NCBI RefSeq assembly: GCF_019393635.1
Contig: NC_057867.1
Coordinates: forward strand, 3,508,889 to 3,572,888
Reading direction: 5' to 3'
DNA length: 64,000 bases
From: Dromiciops gliroides
Taxonomy: Eukaryota; Chordata; Mammalia; Microbiotheria; Microbiotheriidae
The translations under genes and the position numbers were made by a program. Of the stretch, positions 35,689-48,842 are shown piece after piece. The notes beneath the pieces were generated by a model. That model ran no database searches and was not told where the DNA came from. It was given only the letters and a program-made list of their open reading frames with translations. Each line of letters begins with the position of its first letter. Position 1 is the stretch's first letter.

Positions 35689-36186
35689 CGCTCGCTCTCT
35701 CGCTCTCTCTCTCTCTTTCGCTTCCTCATCACTTCCTCACAGCATCATTATACCTCTCCGCAGATTCTGAAGTCAGCCATTGCTCACTGAAATCCTCCAG
35801 CAAACCAGGTATCTCTACCTCTGTTGCCTGCCCCTTCCATTCAACCTTCTCTTCCAGGCAAAATCCTTTCCATGCCCTCATCTCTGCCACTCTCCTTCAT
35901 TTCTACCTTCTATGACCCCTCCATTTTCCTTCTACATTCCCACATTTCATATGCTTTCCTTCATTCCATTCACCAGAGGCAGGCTTTCCCATACATCACA
36001 CTTCTCTTTTTCTTTGACTCTGCTCACACGTCTCTTTTACTCTGATCATCGCTTCTGGCATCCACATCTCAGAGGGGAGATTTTTCTCTAACAACCCCAA
36101 ATTCTCCAGAAACTAGTCCTCTATTCACTACACTGGGACACTCACTATCTAGGGTGCTTCCCCCATGTTTCACCTCTCCCTCTCAG
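34416..36186 (+). repeat. Array C unit 4 (1,771 bp, optional block missing)
   Basis: A CT tract with interspersed CG (about 35,637-35,718) stands where the optional block would be. The unit also has the short form 'attcaccagaggcagg' instead of the form with 'aggaggaccagagg'. Confidence 0.92.
34522..34547 (-). other. G-quadruplex-capable tract (representative of array C)
   Basis: On the plus strand four C runs of at least three are separated by loops of 1, 6 and 1 bases (ccc, t, cccccc, gtccat, ccc, t, cccccc). The minus strand therefore fits the G3+N1-7 pattern. The same arrangement occurs at the same place in most units, for example 38,150-38,175. Confidence 0.6.
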
Positions 36187-38047
36187 CCTAACTAAACCTA
36201 GTACCACCTTTTGCTTCCTTCTACCCATCCATCCATCCACCTGTCCATCCATCCATCCACCCGTCCATCCATCCACCCGTCCTTCCCTCCCCCCGTCCAT
36301 CCATCCCTCCCCCCTTCCCTCCCCCCATCCATCCATCCCCCCGTCCATCCATCCCCCTCTCCATCCATCCCTCCGTCCCTCCCTCCATCCGTCCCTCCCT
36401 CCATCTGTCCGTCAGTCAGTCACTCTCTCCCTCCCTAGCCCACCCCTCTCTCTCTCTGCCCAGACACTTATCCCTTCCTCTCTGAGCTTCTCCTTCCCTT
36501 TGACTGTCTCTTTGGGTCCAACTCTTGCAATCCCTTCATCTCTACTACTCTGGGTCCTTTCTTCCCTCTGTCTTATTTTCTTCACGTCTCCCAGTCAGCC
36601 TGTTCACCCAGATTCATGCGCTCCATTCATCAAGCAGTCAAACAAGACTCTCCATAAGACACAACTTTCTCTCTTGCTTCACCTCACTTCCACAACACCT
36701 CTCAACTCTTTTCTTTCATTGACACCCTTTCCCCAGATCCTTCCTTTTCCCCTTCCTCAAGCCCTCCCTACACTGCTCCATACACCAATCTCCCTTCCCT
36801 ACGATCCACCATTCAATTTCTACTACTCTCCCTGCATATCTTTCTCATCGTAGGTGTGTTTCTTGCCCTCTCTTGCCCTCTCTATCCCTCTCTTGCCCTC
36901 TCTTGCCCTCCTTTCCCCCTTCTCTCCCTCTCTCTCCCTCTCTCTCACCCTACCTCTCCCTTTCTTTCCCTCCCTTTCACTCTCTCCCTCTCTCTTTTTC
37001 CTGGCAGCCTCTCTCTCTCACATTTCACCTCTTGCTCTCTGCAACTTTCTGCCTGTCCACGCCCTATCTGTCCATCCATTTGTCTCACTCACTCCCTGTC
37101 TGCACACTCCTTCTTCTCTTCCTATCTGGGCTTCCCCACTTATTTGGCCCTCACTCTTGGCCTATCTCTTGGCAGGTCTTCCTCTCCAACACTGTCACCT
37201 TTTCCTACCTTCTACCTTCACTGTTTAATCTTCCCACATTCAGGCCTTTCACACTGCCTCTTTCAAACTCTCTCTTTCCTTTCCTGAAATGGTCACTGAA
37301 CTTTCTCTTACATTCTACTTCTCCTATCCTGGAAGTATCCTCACCAGTGCCTGTCTGGCTCTAGCGCCGGCTCTCTCTTGCTCTCTCTCGGTTGCGCACT
37401 CTCTGTCGCTCTCTCTCTCTTGCTCTCTCTCCCTTTTCTTCCTTCCATATCAACCACTCTCAGGATTGTCATTGCTCCATTCACTCATCCCCAAATTTCT
37501 CTATTTCTCCACACACGGTCCCCTTTTGCTGCATGTCATCTCTCAAGGGCTACAACTCTCCAGCCATCTATCACTAGCAATTCACCACTTCCTCACAGCA
37601 TCATTCTACCTCTCCGCAGATTCTGAAGCCAGCCATTTCTCAGTGAAATCCTCCAGCAAAGCAGGTATCTCTACCTCTGTTGCTGCCCCTTCCATTCAAC
37701 CATCTGTTTCAGGCAAAATCCTTTCCATGCCCTCATCTCTGCCACTCTCCTTCATTTCTACCTTCCATGACCCCTCCATTTTCCTTCTACATTCCCACTT
37801 TTCACATGCTTTCCTTCATTCCATTCAGGAGGACCAGAGGCAGGCTTTCCCATACATCACACTTCTCTTTTTCTTGGACTCTGCTCACAAGTCTCTTTCA
37901 CTCTGCTCATCGCTTCTGGCATCCACATCTCAGAGGGGAGATTTTTCTCTAACAACCCCAAATTCTCCAGAAACCAGTCCTCTGTTCACTACACTGGGAC
38001 ACTCACTATCCAGCGTGCTTCCCCTATGTTTCACCTCTCCCTCTCAG
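36187..38047 (+). repeat. Array C unit 5 (1,861 bp, type-b start)
   Basis: The start reads 'ttttgcttccttctaccc' with mixed cacctgtcc/cacccgtcc tetranucleotides instead of a pure ATCC run, and the core starts 'cagacacttatcccttc'. Optional block present; CpG-rich cluster near 37,364-37,410. Confidence 0.92.
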
Positions 38048-39257
38048 CCTAACTAAACCTAGTACCACCTTTTCCTTCCATCCACCCATCCAACCATCCA
38101 TCCATCCATCCATCCATCCATCCATCCATCCATCCATCCATCCATCCTTCCCTCCCCCCGTCCATCCCTCCCCCCGTCCATCCATCCCTCACCCCGTCCA
38201 TCCATCCCTCCGTCCCTCCCTCCATCTGTCCGTCCCTCCCTCGCCCACCCCTCTCTCTCTCTCTCTCTCTCTCTGCCCAAACAATGATCACTTCCTCTCT
38301 GAGCTTCCCCTTCCCTTTGACTGTCTCTTTGGGTCCAACTCTAGCAATCCCTTCATCTCTACTACTCTGGGTCCTTTCTTCCCTCTGTCTTATTTTCTTC
38401 ACGTCTCCCAGTCAGCCTGTTCACCCAGATTCATGCTCTCCATTCATCAAGCAGTCAAACAAGACTCTCCATAAGACACAAAGTTCTCTCTTGCTTCACC
38501 TCACTTCCACAACACCTCTCAACTCTTTTCTTTCATTGACAGCCTTTCCCCAGATCCTTCCTTTTCCCCTTCCTCAAGGCCTCCCTACACTGCTCCATAC
38601 ACCAATCTCCTCTCCCGACAATCCACCACTCAATTACTACTCAATTACTCTCCCTGCATATCAATCTCATCTTAGGTGTGTTTCTTGCCCTCTCTTGCCC
38701 TCTCTATCCCTCTCTTGCCCTCTCTTGCCCTCCTTTCCCCCTTCTTTCCCTCTCTCTCCCTCTCTCTCACCCTACCTCTCCCTCTCTTTCCCTCCCTTTC
38801 ACTGTCTCCCTCTCTCTTTCTCCAGGCAGCCTCTCTCTCTCACATTTCACCTCTTGCTCTTTGCGACTTTCTGCCTGTCCACGCCCTATCTGTCCATCCA
38901 TTTGCCTCACTCACTCCCTCTCTGCACACTCCTTCTTCTCTTCCTATCTAGGCTTCCCCACTTATTTGGCCCTCACTCTTGGCCTATCTCTTGGCAGGTC
39001 TTCTGCTCCAACACTGTCACCTTTTCCTACCTTCTCCCTTCACTGTTTAATCTTTCCACATTCAGGCCTTTCACACTGCCTCTTTCACACTCTCTCTTTC
39101 CTTTCCTGAAATGGTCACTGAACTTTCTCTTACATTCTACCTCTCTTATCCTGGAAGTATCCTCACCATTGCCTCTCTGGCTCTAGCGCTCTCTCAATCT
39201 TGCTTTCTCTCTCTCTGTTGCCTGCTCTCTGTTGCCTGCTTTCTGTTGCTCTCTCAT

Positions 39258-39327
<70 letters not shown>

Positions 39328-39794
39328 GCTTCCTCATCACTTCCTCACAGCATCATTATACCTCTCCGCAGATTCTGAAGTCAGCCATTGCTCACTGAAA
39401 TCCTCCAGCAAACCAGGTATCTCTACCTCTGTTGCCTGCCCCTTCCATTCAACCTTCTCTTCCAGGCAAAATCCTTTCCATGCCCTCATCTCTGCCACTC
39501 TCCTTCATTTCTACCTTCTATGACCCCTCCATTTTCCTTCTACATTCCCACATTTCATATGCTTTCCTTCATTCCATTCACCAGAGGCAGGCTTTCCCAT
39601 ACATCACACTTCTCTTTTTCTTGGACTCTGCTCACAAGTTTCTTTTACTCTGATCATTGCTTCTGGCATCCACATCTCAGAGGGGAGATTTTTCTCTAAC
39701 AACCCCAAATTCTCCAGAAACCAGTCCTCTATTCACTACACTGGGACACTCACTATCCAGCGTGCTTCCCCTATGTTTCACCTCTCCCTCTCAG
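38048..39794 (+). repeat. Array C unit 6 (1,747 bp, optional block missing)
   Basis: Long CT tract at about 39,265-39,324. Unlike the other short units it is not followed by a type-b start, so an exchange breakpoint probably lies in its last ~150 bases. Confidence 0.92.
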
Positions 39795-41608
39795 CCTAAC
39801 TAAACCTAGTACCACCTTTTCCTTCCATCCACCCATCCAACCATCCATCCATCCATCCATCCATCCATCCATCCATCCATCCATCCATCCATCCTTCCCT
39901 CCCCCCGTCCATCCCTCCCCCCGTCCATCCATCCCTCACCCCGTCCATCCATCCCTCCGTCCCTCCCTCCATCTGTCCGTCCCTCCCTCGCCCACCCCTC
40001 TCTCTCTCTCTCTCTCTCTCTCTGCCCAAACAATGATCACTTCCTCTCTGAGCTTCCCCTTCCCTTTGACTGTCTCTTTGGGTCCAACTCTTGCAATCCC
40101 TTCATCTCTACTACTCTGGGTCCTTTCTTCCCTCTGTCTTATTTTCTTCACGTCTCCCAGTCAGCCTGTTCACCCAGATTCATGCTCTCCATTCATCAAG
40201 CAGTCAAACAAGACTCTCCATAAGACACAACTTTCTCTCTTGCTTCACCTCACTTCCACAACACCTCTCAACTCTTTTCTTTCATTGACAGCCTTTCCCC
40301 AGATCCTTCCTTTTCCTCTTCCTCAAGGCCTCCCTACACTGCTCCATACACCAATCTCCTCTCCCGACAATCCACCACTCAATTACTACTCAATTACTCT
40401 CCCTGCATATCAATCTCATCTTAGGTGTGTTTCTTGCCCTCTCTTGCCCTCTCTATCCCTCTCTTGCCCTCTCTTGCCCTCCTTTCCCCCTTCTCTCCCT
40501 CTGTCTCACCCTACCTCTCCCTTTCTTTCCCTCCCTTTCACTCTCTCCCTCTCTCTTTTTCCTGGCAGCCTCTCTCTCTCACATTTCACCTTTTGCTCTC
40601 TGCAACTTTCTGCCTGTCCACGCCCTATCTGTCCATCCATTTGTCTCACTCACTCCCTGTCTGCACACTCCTTCTTCTCTTCCTATCTGGGCTTCCCCAC
40701 TTATTTGGCCCTCACTCTTGGCCTATCTCTTGGCAGGTCTTCCTCTCCAACACTGTCACCTTTTCCTACCTTCTACCTTCACTGTTTAATCTTCCCACAT
40801 TCAGGCCTTTCACACTGCCTCTTTCAAACTCTCTCTTTCCTTTCCTGAAATGGTCACTGAACTTTCTCTTACATTCTACTTCTCCTATCCTGGAAGTATC
40901 CTCACCAGTGCCTGTCTGGCTCTAGCGCCGGCTCTCTCTTGCTCTCTCTCGGTTGCGCACTCTCTGTCGCTCTCTCTCTCTTGCTCTCTCTCCCTTTTCT
41001 TCCTTCCATATCAACCACTCTCAGGATTGTCATTGCTCCATTCACTCATCCCCAAATTTCTCTATTTCTCCACACACGGTCCCCTTTTGCTGCATGTCAT
41101 CTCTCAAGGGCTACAACTCTCCAGCCATCTATCACTAGCAATTCACCACTTCCTCACAGCATCATTCTACCTCTCCGCAGATTCTGAAGCCAGCCATTTC
41201 TGAGTGAAATCCTCCAGCAAAGCAGGTATCTCTACCTCTGTTGCTGCCCCTTCCATTCAACCATCTGTTTCAGGCAAAATCCTTTCCATGCCCTCATCTC
41301 TGCCACTCTCCTTCATTTCTACCTTCCATGACCCCTCCATTTTCCTTCTACATTCCCACTTTTCACATGCTTTCCTTCATTCCATTCAGGAGGACCAGAG
41401 GCAGGCTTTCCCATACATCACACTTCTCTTTTTCTTGGACTCTGCTCACAAGTCTCTTTCACTCTGCTCATCGCTTCTGGCATCCACATCTCAGAGGGGA
41501 GATTTTTCTCTAACAACCCCAAATTCTCCAGAAACCAGTCCTCTATTCACTTCACTGGGACACTCACTATCCAGGGTGCTTCCCCTATGTTTCACCTCTC
41601 CCTCTCAG
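39795..41608 (+). repeat. Array C unit 7 (1,814 bp)
   Basis: Optional block present. Hybrid of a 'tcaatctcatcttagg' first half and the 'gcgccggctctctcttgctc' second half. Confidence 0.92.
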
Positions 41609-43392
41609 CCTAACTAAACCTAGTACCACCTTTTCCTTCCATCCACCCATCCATCCATCCATCCATCCATCCATCCATCCATCCATCCATCCATCCATCC
41701 ATCCATCCATCCTTCCCTCCCCCCGTCCATCCCTCCCCCCGTCCATCCACCCCTCACCCCGTCCATCCATCCCTCACTCCGTCCATCCATCCCTCACTCC
41801 GTCCATCCATCCCTCTGTCCCTCCCTCCATCTGTCCGTCCATCTGTCCGTCCCTCCCTCACCCACCCCTCTCTCTCTCTCTCTCTCTCTCTGCCCAAACA
41901 ATGATCACTTCCTCTCTGAGCTTCCCCTTCCCTTTGACTGTCTCTTTGGGTCCAACTCTTGCAATCCCTTCATCTCTACTACTCTGGGTCCTTTCTTCCC
42001 TCTGTCTTATTTTCTTCACATCTCCCAGTCAGCCTGTTCACCCAGATTCATGCTCTCCATTCATCAAGCAGTCAAACAAGACTCTCCATAAGACACAACT
42101 TTCTCTCTTGCTTCACCTCACTTCCACAACACCTCTCAACTCTTTTCTTTCATTGACACCCTTTCCCCAGATCCTTCCTTTGCCCCTTCCTCAAGGCCTC
42201 CCTACACTGCTCCATACAGCAATCTCCTCTCCGGACAATCCACCACTCAATTACTACTCAATTACTCTCCCTGCATATCAATCTCATCTTAGGTGTGTTT
42301 CTTGCCCTCTCTTGCCCTCTCTATCCCTCTCTTGCCCTCTCTTTCCCTCCTTTCCCCCTTCTTTCCCTCTCTCTCCCTCTCTCTCACCCTACCTCTCCCT
42401 CTCTTTCCCTCCCTTTCACTGTCTCCCTTTCTCTTTCTCCAGGCAGCCTCTCTCTCTCACATTTCACCTCTTGCTCTTTGCGACTTTCTGCCTGTCCACG
42501 CCCTATCTGTCCATCCATTTGCCTCACTCACTCCCTCTCTGCACACTCCTTCTTCTCTTCCTATCTAGGCTTCCCCACTTATTTGGCCCTCACTCTTGGC
42601 CTATCTCTTGGCAGGTCTTCTGCTCCAACACTGTCACCTTTTCCTACCTTCTACCTTCACTGTTTAATCTTTCCACATTCAGGCCTTTCACACTGCCTCT
42701 TTCACACTCTCTCTTTCCTTTCCTGAAATGGTCACTGAACTTTCTCTTACATTCTACCTCTCTTATCCTGGAAGTATCCTCACCATTGCCTCTCTGGCTC
42801 TAGCGCTCTCACTATCTTGCTTTCTCTCTCTCTGTTGCCTGCTCTCTGTTGCCTGCTTTCTGTTGCTCTCTCGTGCTCGCTCGCTCGCTCACTCTCTCTC
42901 TCTCTCGCTCTCTCTCTCTCTTTCGCTTCCTCATTACTTCCTCACAGCATCATTATACCTCTCCGCAGATTCTGAAGTCAGCCATTGCTCACTGAAATCC
43001 TCCAGCAAACCAGGTATCTCTACCTCTGTTGCCTGCCCCTTCCATTCAACCTTCTCTTCCAGGCAAAATCCTATCCATGCCCTCATCTCTGCCACTCTCC
43101 TTCATTTCTACCTTCTATGACCCCTCCATTTTTCCTTCTACATTCCCACATTTCATATGCTTTCCTTCATTCCATTCACCAGAGGCAGGCTTTCGCATAC
43201 ATCACACTTCTCTTTTTCTTGGACTCTGCTCACAAGTCTCTTTTACTCTGATCATCGCTTCTGGCATCCACATCTCAGAGGGGAGATTTTTCTCTAACAA
43301 CCCCAAATTCTCCAGAAACCAGTCCTCTATTCACTATACTGGGACACTCACTATCTAGGGTGCTTCCCCCATGTTTCACCTCTCCCTCTCAG
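41609..43392 (+). repeat. Array C unit 8 (1,784 bp, optional block missing)
   Basis: Begins with a long pure (ATCC)n run (about 41,648-41,712) and an expanded 'cactccgtccatccatccct' set. The 7.7-kb duplicated segment starts in this tract. Confidence 0.92.
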
Positions 43393-45257
43393 CCTAACTA
43401 AACCTAGTACCACCTTTTGCTTCCTTCTACCCATCCATCCATCCACCTGTCCATCCATCCATCCACCCGTCCACCCATCCACCCGTCCTTCCCTCCCCCC
43501 GTCCATCCATCCCTCCCCCCCTTCCCTCCCCCCATCCATCCATCCCCCCGTCCATCCATCCCCCTCTCCATCCATCCTCTGTCCCTCCCTCCATCCGTCC
43601 CTCCCTCCATCTGACCGTCCGTCAGTCCCTCTCTCCCTCCCTAGCCCACCCCTCTCTCTCTCTGCCCAGACACTTATCCCTTCGTCTCTGAGCTTCTCCT
43701 TCCCTTTGACTGTCTCTTTGGGTCCAACTCTTGCAATCCCTTCATCTCTACTACTCTGGGTCCTTTCTTCCCTCTGTCTTATTTTCTTCACGTCTCCCAG
43801 TCAGCCTGTTCACCCAGATTCATGCTCTCCATTCATCAAGCAGTCAAACAAGACTCTCCATAAGACACAACTTTCTCTCTTGCTTCACCTCACTTCCACA
43901 ACACCTCTCAACTCTTTTCTTTCATTGACAGCCTTTCCCCAGATCCTTCCTTTTCCTCTTCCTCAAGCCCTCCCTACACTGCTCCATACACCAATCTCCT
44001 CTCCCGACAATCCACCACTCAATTACTACTCAATTACTCTCCCTGCATATCAATCTCATCTTAGGTGTGTTTCTTGCCCTCTCTTGCCCTCTCTATCCCT
44101 CTCTTGCCCTCTCTTTCCCTCCTTTTCCCCTTCTTTCCCTCTCTCTCCCTCTCTCTCACCCTACCTCTCCCTCTCTTTCCCTCCCTTTCACTGCTCCCTC
44201 TCTCTTTCTCCAGGCAGCCTCTCTCTCTCACATTTCACCTCTTGCTCTTTGCGACTTTCTGCCTGTCCACGCCCTATCTGTCCATCCATTTGCCTCACTC
44301 ACTCCCTGTCTGCACACTCCTTCTTCTCTTCCTATCTGGGCTTCCCCACTTATTTGGCCCTCACTCTTGGCCTATCTCTTGGCAGGTCTTCCTCTCCAAC
44401 ACTGTCACCTTTTCCTACCTTCTACCTTCACTGTTTAATCTTCCCACATTCAGGCCTTTCACACTGCCTCTTTCAAACTCTCTCTTTCCTTTCCTGAAAT
44501 GGTCACTGAACTTTCTCTTACATTCTACTTCTCCTATCCTGGAAGTATCCTCACCAGTGCCTGTCTGGCTCTAGCGCCGGCTCTCTCTTGCTCTCTCTCG
44601 GTTGCGCACTCTCTGTCGCTCTCTCTCTCTTGCTCTCTCTCCCTTTTCTTCCTTCCATATCAACCACTCTCAGGATTGTCATTGCTCCATTCACGCATCC
44701 CCAAATTTCTCTATTTCTCCACACACGGTCCCCTTTTGCTGCATGTCATCTCTCAAGGGCTACAACTCTCCAGCCATCTATCACTAGCAATTCACCACTT
44801 CCTCACAGCATCATTCTACCTCTCCGCAGATTCTGAAGCCAGCCATTTCTGAGTGAAATCCTCCAGCAAAGCAGGTATCTCTACCTCTGTTGCTGCCCCT
44901 TCCATTCAACCATCTGTTTCAGGCAAAATCCTTTCCATGCCCTCATCTCTGCCACTCTCCTTCATTTCTACCTTCCATGACCCCTCCATTTTCCTTCTAC
45001 ATTCCCACTTTTCACATGCTTTCCTTCATTCCATTCAGGAGGACCAGAGGCAGGCTTTCCCATACATCACACTTCTCTTTTTCTTGGACTCTGCTCACAA
45101 GTCTCTTTCACTCTGCTCATCGCTTCTGGCATCCACATCTCAGAGGGGAGATTTTTCTCTAACAACCCCAAATTCTCCAGAAACCAGTCCTCTATTCACT
45201 ACACTGGGACACTCACTATCCAGCGTGCTTCCCCTATGTTTCACCTCTCCCTCTCAG
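43393..45257 (+). repeat. Array C unit 9 (1,865 bp, type-b start)
   Basis: Optional block present. Carries the private variant 'cattcacgcatcccc' (near 44,690), shared only with unit 13. Confidence 0.92.
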
Positions 45258-45456
45258 CCTAACTAAACCTAGTACCACCTTTTCCTTCCATCCACCCATC
45301 CAACCATCCATCCATCCATCCATCCATCCATCCATCCATCCATCCATCCATCCTCCCGTCCATCCCTCCCCCCGTCCATCCATCCCTCACCCCGTCCATC
45401 CATCCCTCCGTCCCTCCCTCCCTCTGTCCGTCCATCTGTCCGTCCCTCCCTCGCCC

Positions 45457-45511
<55 letters not shown>

Positions 45512-47088
45512 CAAACAATGATCACTTCCTCTCTGAGCTTCCCCTTCCCTTTGACTGTCTCTTTGGGTCCAACTCTTGCAATCCCTTCATCTCTACTACT
45601 CTGGGTCCTTTCTTCCCTCTGTCTTATTTTCTTCACGTCTCCCAGTCAGCCTGTTCACCCAGATTCATGGTCTCCATTCATCAAGTAGTCAAACAAGACT
45701 CTCCATAAGACACAACTTTCTCTCTTGCTTCACCTCACTTCCACAACACCTCTCAACTCTTTTCTTTCATTGACAGCCTTTCCCCAGATCCTTCCTTTTC
45801 CCCTTCCTCAAGCCCTCCCTACACTGCTCCATACACCAATCTCCCTTCCCTACGATCCACCATTCAATTTCTACTACTCTCCCTGCATATCTTTCTCATC
45901 GTAGGTGTGTTTCTTGCCCTCTCTTGCCCTCTCTATCCCTCTCTTGCCCTCTCTTGCCCTCCTTTCCCCCTTCTCTCCCTCTCTCTCACCCTACCTCTCC
46001 CTTTCTTTCCCTCCCTTTCACTCTCTCCCTCTCTCTTTTTCCTGGCAGCCTCTCTCTCTCACATTTCACCTCTTGCTCTCTGCAACTTTCTGCCTGTCCA
46101 CGCCCTATCTGTCCATCCATTTGCCTCACTCACTCCCTGTCTGCACACTCCTTCTTCTCTTCCTATCTGGGCTTCCCCACTTATTTGGCCCTCACTCTTG
46201 GCCTATCTCTTGGCAGGTCTTCCTCTCCAACACTGTCACCTTTTCCTACCTTCTACCTTCACTGTTTAATCTTCCCACATTCAGGCCTTTCACACTGCCT
46301 CTTTCAAACTCTCTCTTTCCTTTCCTGAAATGGTCACTGAACTTTCTCTTACATTCTACTTCTCCTATCCTGGAAGTATCCTCACCAGTGCCTGTCTGGC
46401 TCTAGCGCCGGCTCTCTCTTGCTCTCTCTCGGTTGCGCACTCTCTGTCGCTCTCTCTCTCTTGCTCTCTCTCCCTTTTCTTCCTTCCATATCAACCACTC
46501 TCAGGATTGTCATTGCTCCATTCACTCATCCCCAAATTTCTCTATTTCTCCACACACGGTCCCCTTTTGCTGCATGTCATCTCTCAAGGGCTACAACTCT
46601 CCAGCCATCTATCACTAGCAATTCACCACTTCCTCACAGCATCATTCTACCTCTCCGCAGATTCTGAAGCCAGCCATTTCTGAGTGAAATCCTCCAGCAA
46701 AGCAGGTATCTCTACCTCTGTTGCTGCCCCTTCCATTCAACCATCTGTTTCAGGCAAAATCCTTTCCATGCCCTCATCTCTGCCACTCTCCTTCATTTCT
46801 ACCTTCCATGACCCCTCCATTTTCCTTCTACATTCCCACTTTTCACATGCTTTCCTTCATTCCATTCAGGAGGACCAGAGGCAGGCTTTCCCATACATCA
46901 CACTTCTCTTTTTCTTGGACTCTGCTCACAAGTCTCTTTCACTCTGCTCATCGCTTCTGGCATCCACATCTCAGAGGGGAGATTTTTCTCTAACAACCCC
47001 AAATTCTCCAGAAACCAGTCCTCTATTCACTACACTGGGACACTCACTATCCAGCGAGCTTCCCCTATGTTTCACCTCTCCCTCTCAG
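45258..47088 (+). repeat. Array C unit 10 (1,831 bp)
   Basis: Optional block present; (CT)n run at about 45,462-45,508. Its end reads 'ccagcgagcttcccc', where its duplicate (unit 14) has 'gcgtgc'. Confidence 0.92.
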
Positions 47089-47307
47089 CCTAACTAAACC
47101 TAGTAACACCTTTTCCTTCCATCCACCCATCCAACCATCCATCCATCCATCCATCCATCCATCCATCCATCCATCCATCCATCCATCCATCCATCCTTCC
47201 CTCCCCCCGTCCATCCCTCCCCCCGTCCATCCATCCCTCACCCCGTCCATCCATCCCTCCGTCCCTCCCTCCCTCTGTCCGTCCATCTGTCCGTCCCTCC
47301 CTCGCCC

Positions 47308-47348
<41 letters not shown>

Positions 47349-48842
47349 CAAACAATGATCACTTCCTCTCTGAGCTTCCCCTTCCCTTTGACTGTCTCTT
47401 TGGGTCCAACTCTTGCAATCCCTTCATCTCTACTACTCTGGGTCCTTTCTTCCCTCTGTCTTATTTTCTTCACGTCTCCCAGTCAGCCTGTTCACCCAGA
47501 TTCATGGTCTCCATTTATCAAGTAGTCAAACAAGACTCTCCATAAGACACAACTTTCTCTCTTGCTTCACCTCACTTCCACAACACCTCTCAACTCTTTT
47601 CTTTCATTGACAGCCTTTCCCCAGATCCTTCCTTTTCCCCTTCCTCAAGGCCTCCCTACACTGCTCCATACACCAGTCTCCTCTCCGGACAATCCACCAC
47701 TCAATTACTACTCAATTACTCTCCCTGCTTATCAATCTCATCTTAGGTGTGTTTCTTGCCCTCTCTTGCCCTCTCTATCCCTCTCTTGCCCTCTCTTTCC
47801 CTCCTTTCCCCCTTCTTTCCCTCTCTCTCCTCTCTCTCACCCTACCTCTCCCTCTCTTTCCCTCCCTTTCACTGTCTCCCTCTCTCTTTCTCCAGGCAGC
47901 CTCTCTCTCTCACATTTCACCTCTTGCTCTTTGCGACTTTCTGCCTGTCCACGCCCTATCTGTCCATCCATTTGCCTCACTCACTCCCTCTCTGCACACT
48001 CCTTCTTCTCTTCCTATCTAGGCTTCCCCACTTATTTGGCCCTCACTCTTGGCCTATCTCTTGGCAGGTCTTCTGCTCCAACACTGTCACCTTTTCCTAC
48101 CTTCTACCTTCACTGTTTAATCTTTCCACATTCAGGCCTTTCACACTGCCTCTTTCACACTCTCTCTTTCCTTTCCTGAAATGGTCACTGAACTTTCTCT
48201 TACATTCTACCTCTCTTATCCTGGAAGTATCCTCACCATTGCCTCTCTGGCTCTAGGGCTCTCTCTATCTTGCTTTCTCTCTCTCTGTTGCCTGCTCTCT
48301 GTTGCCTGCTTTCTGTTGCTCTCTCGTGCTCGCTCGCTCTCTCTCTCTCTCTCTCTCGCTCTCTCTCTCTCTTTCGCTTCCTCATCACTTCCTCACAGCA
48401 TCATTATACCTCTCCGCAGATTCTGAAGTCAGCCATTGCTGACTGAAATCCTCCAGCAAACCAGGTATCTCTACCTCTATTGCCTGCCCCTTGCATTCAA
48501 CCTTCTCTTCCAGGCAAAATCCTTTCCATGCCCTCATCTCTGCCACTCTCCTTCATTTCTACCTTCTATGACCCCTCCATTTTCCTTCTACATTTCCACA
48601 TTTCATATGCTTTCCTTCATTCCATTCACCAGAGGCAGGCTTTCGCATACATCACACTTCTCTTTTTCTTGGACTCTGCTCACAAGTCTCTTTTACTCTG
48701 ATCATCGCTTCTGGCATCCACATCTCAGAGGGGAGATTTTTCTCTAACAACCCCAAATTCTCCAGAAACCAGTCCTCTATTAACTACACTGGGACACTCA
48801 CTATCTAGGGTGCTTCCCCCATGTTTCACCTCTCCCTCTCAG
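47089..48842 (+). repeat. Array C unit 11 (1,754 bp, optional block missing)
   Basis: Has the private variant 'ccatttatcaagtagtc' (near 47,512), shared with unit 15. Confidence 0.92.
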
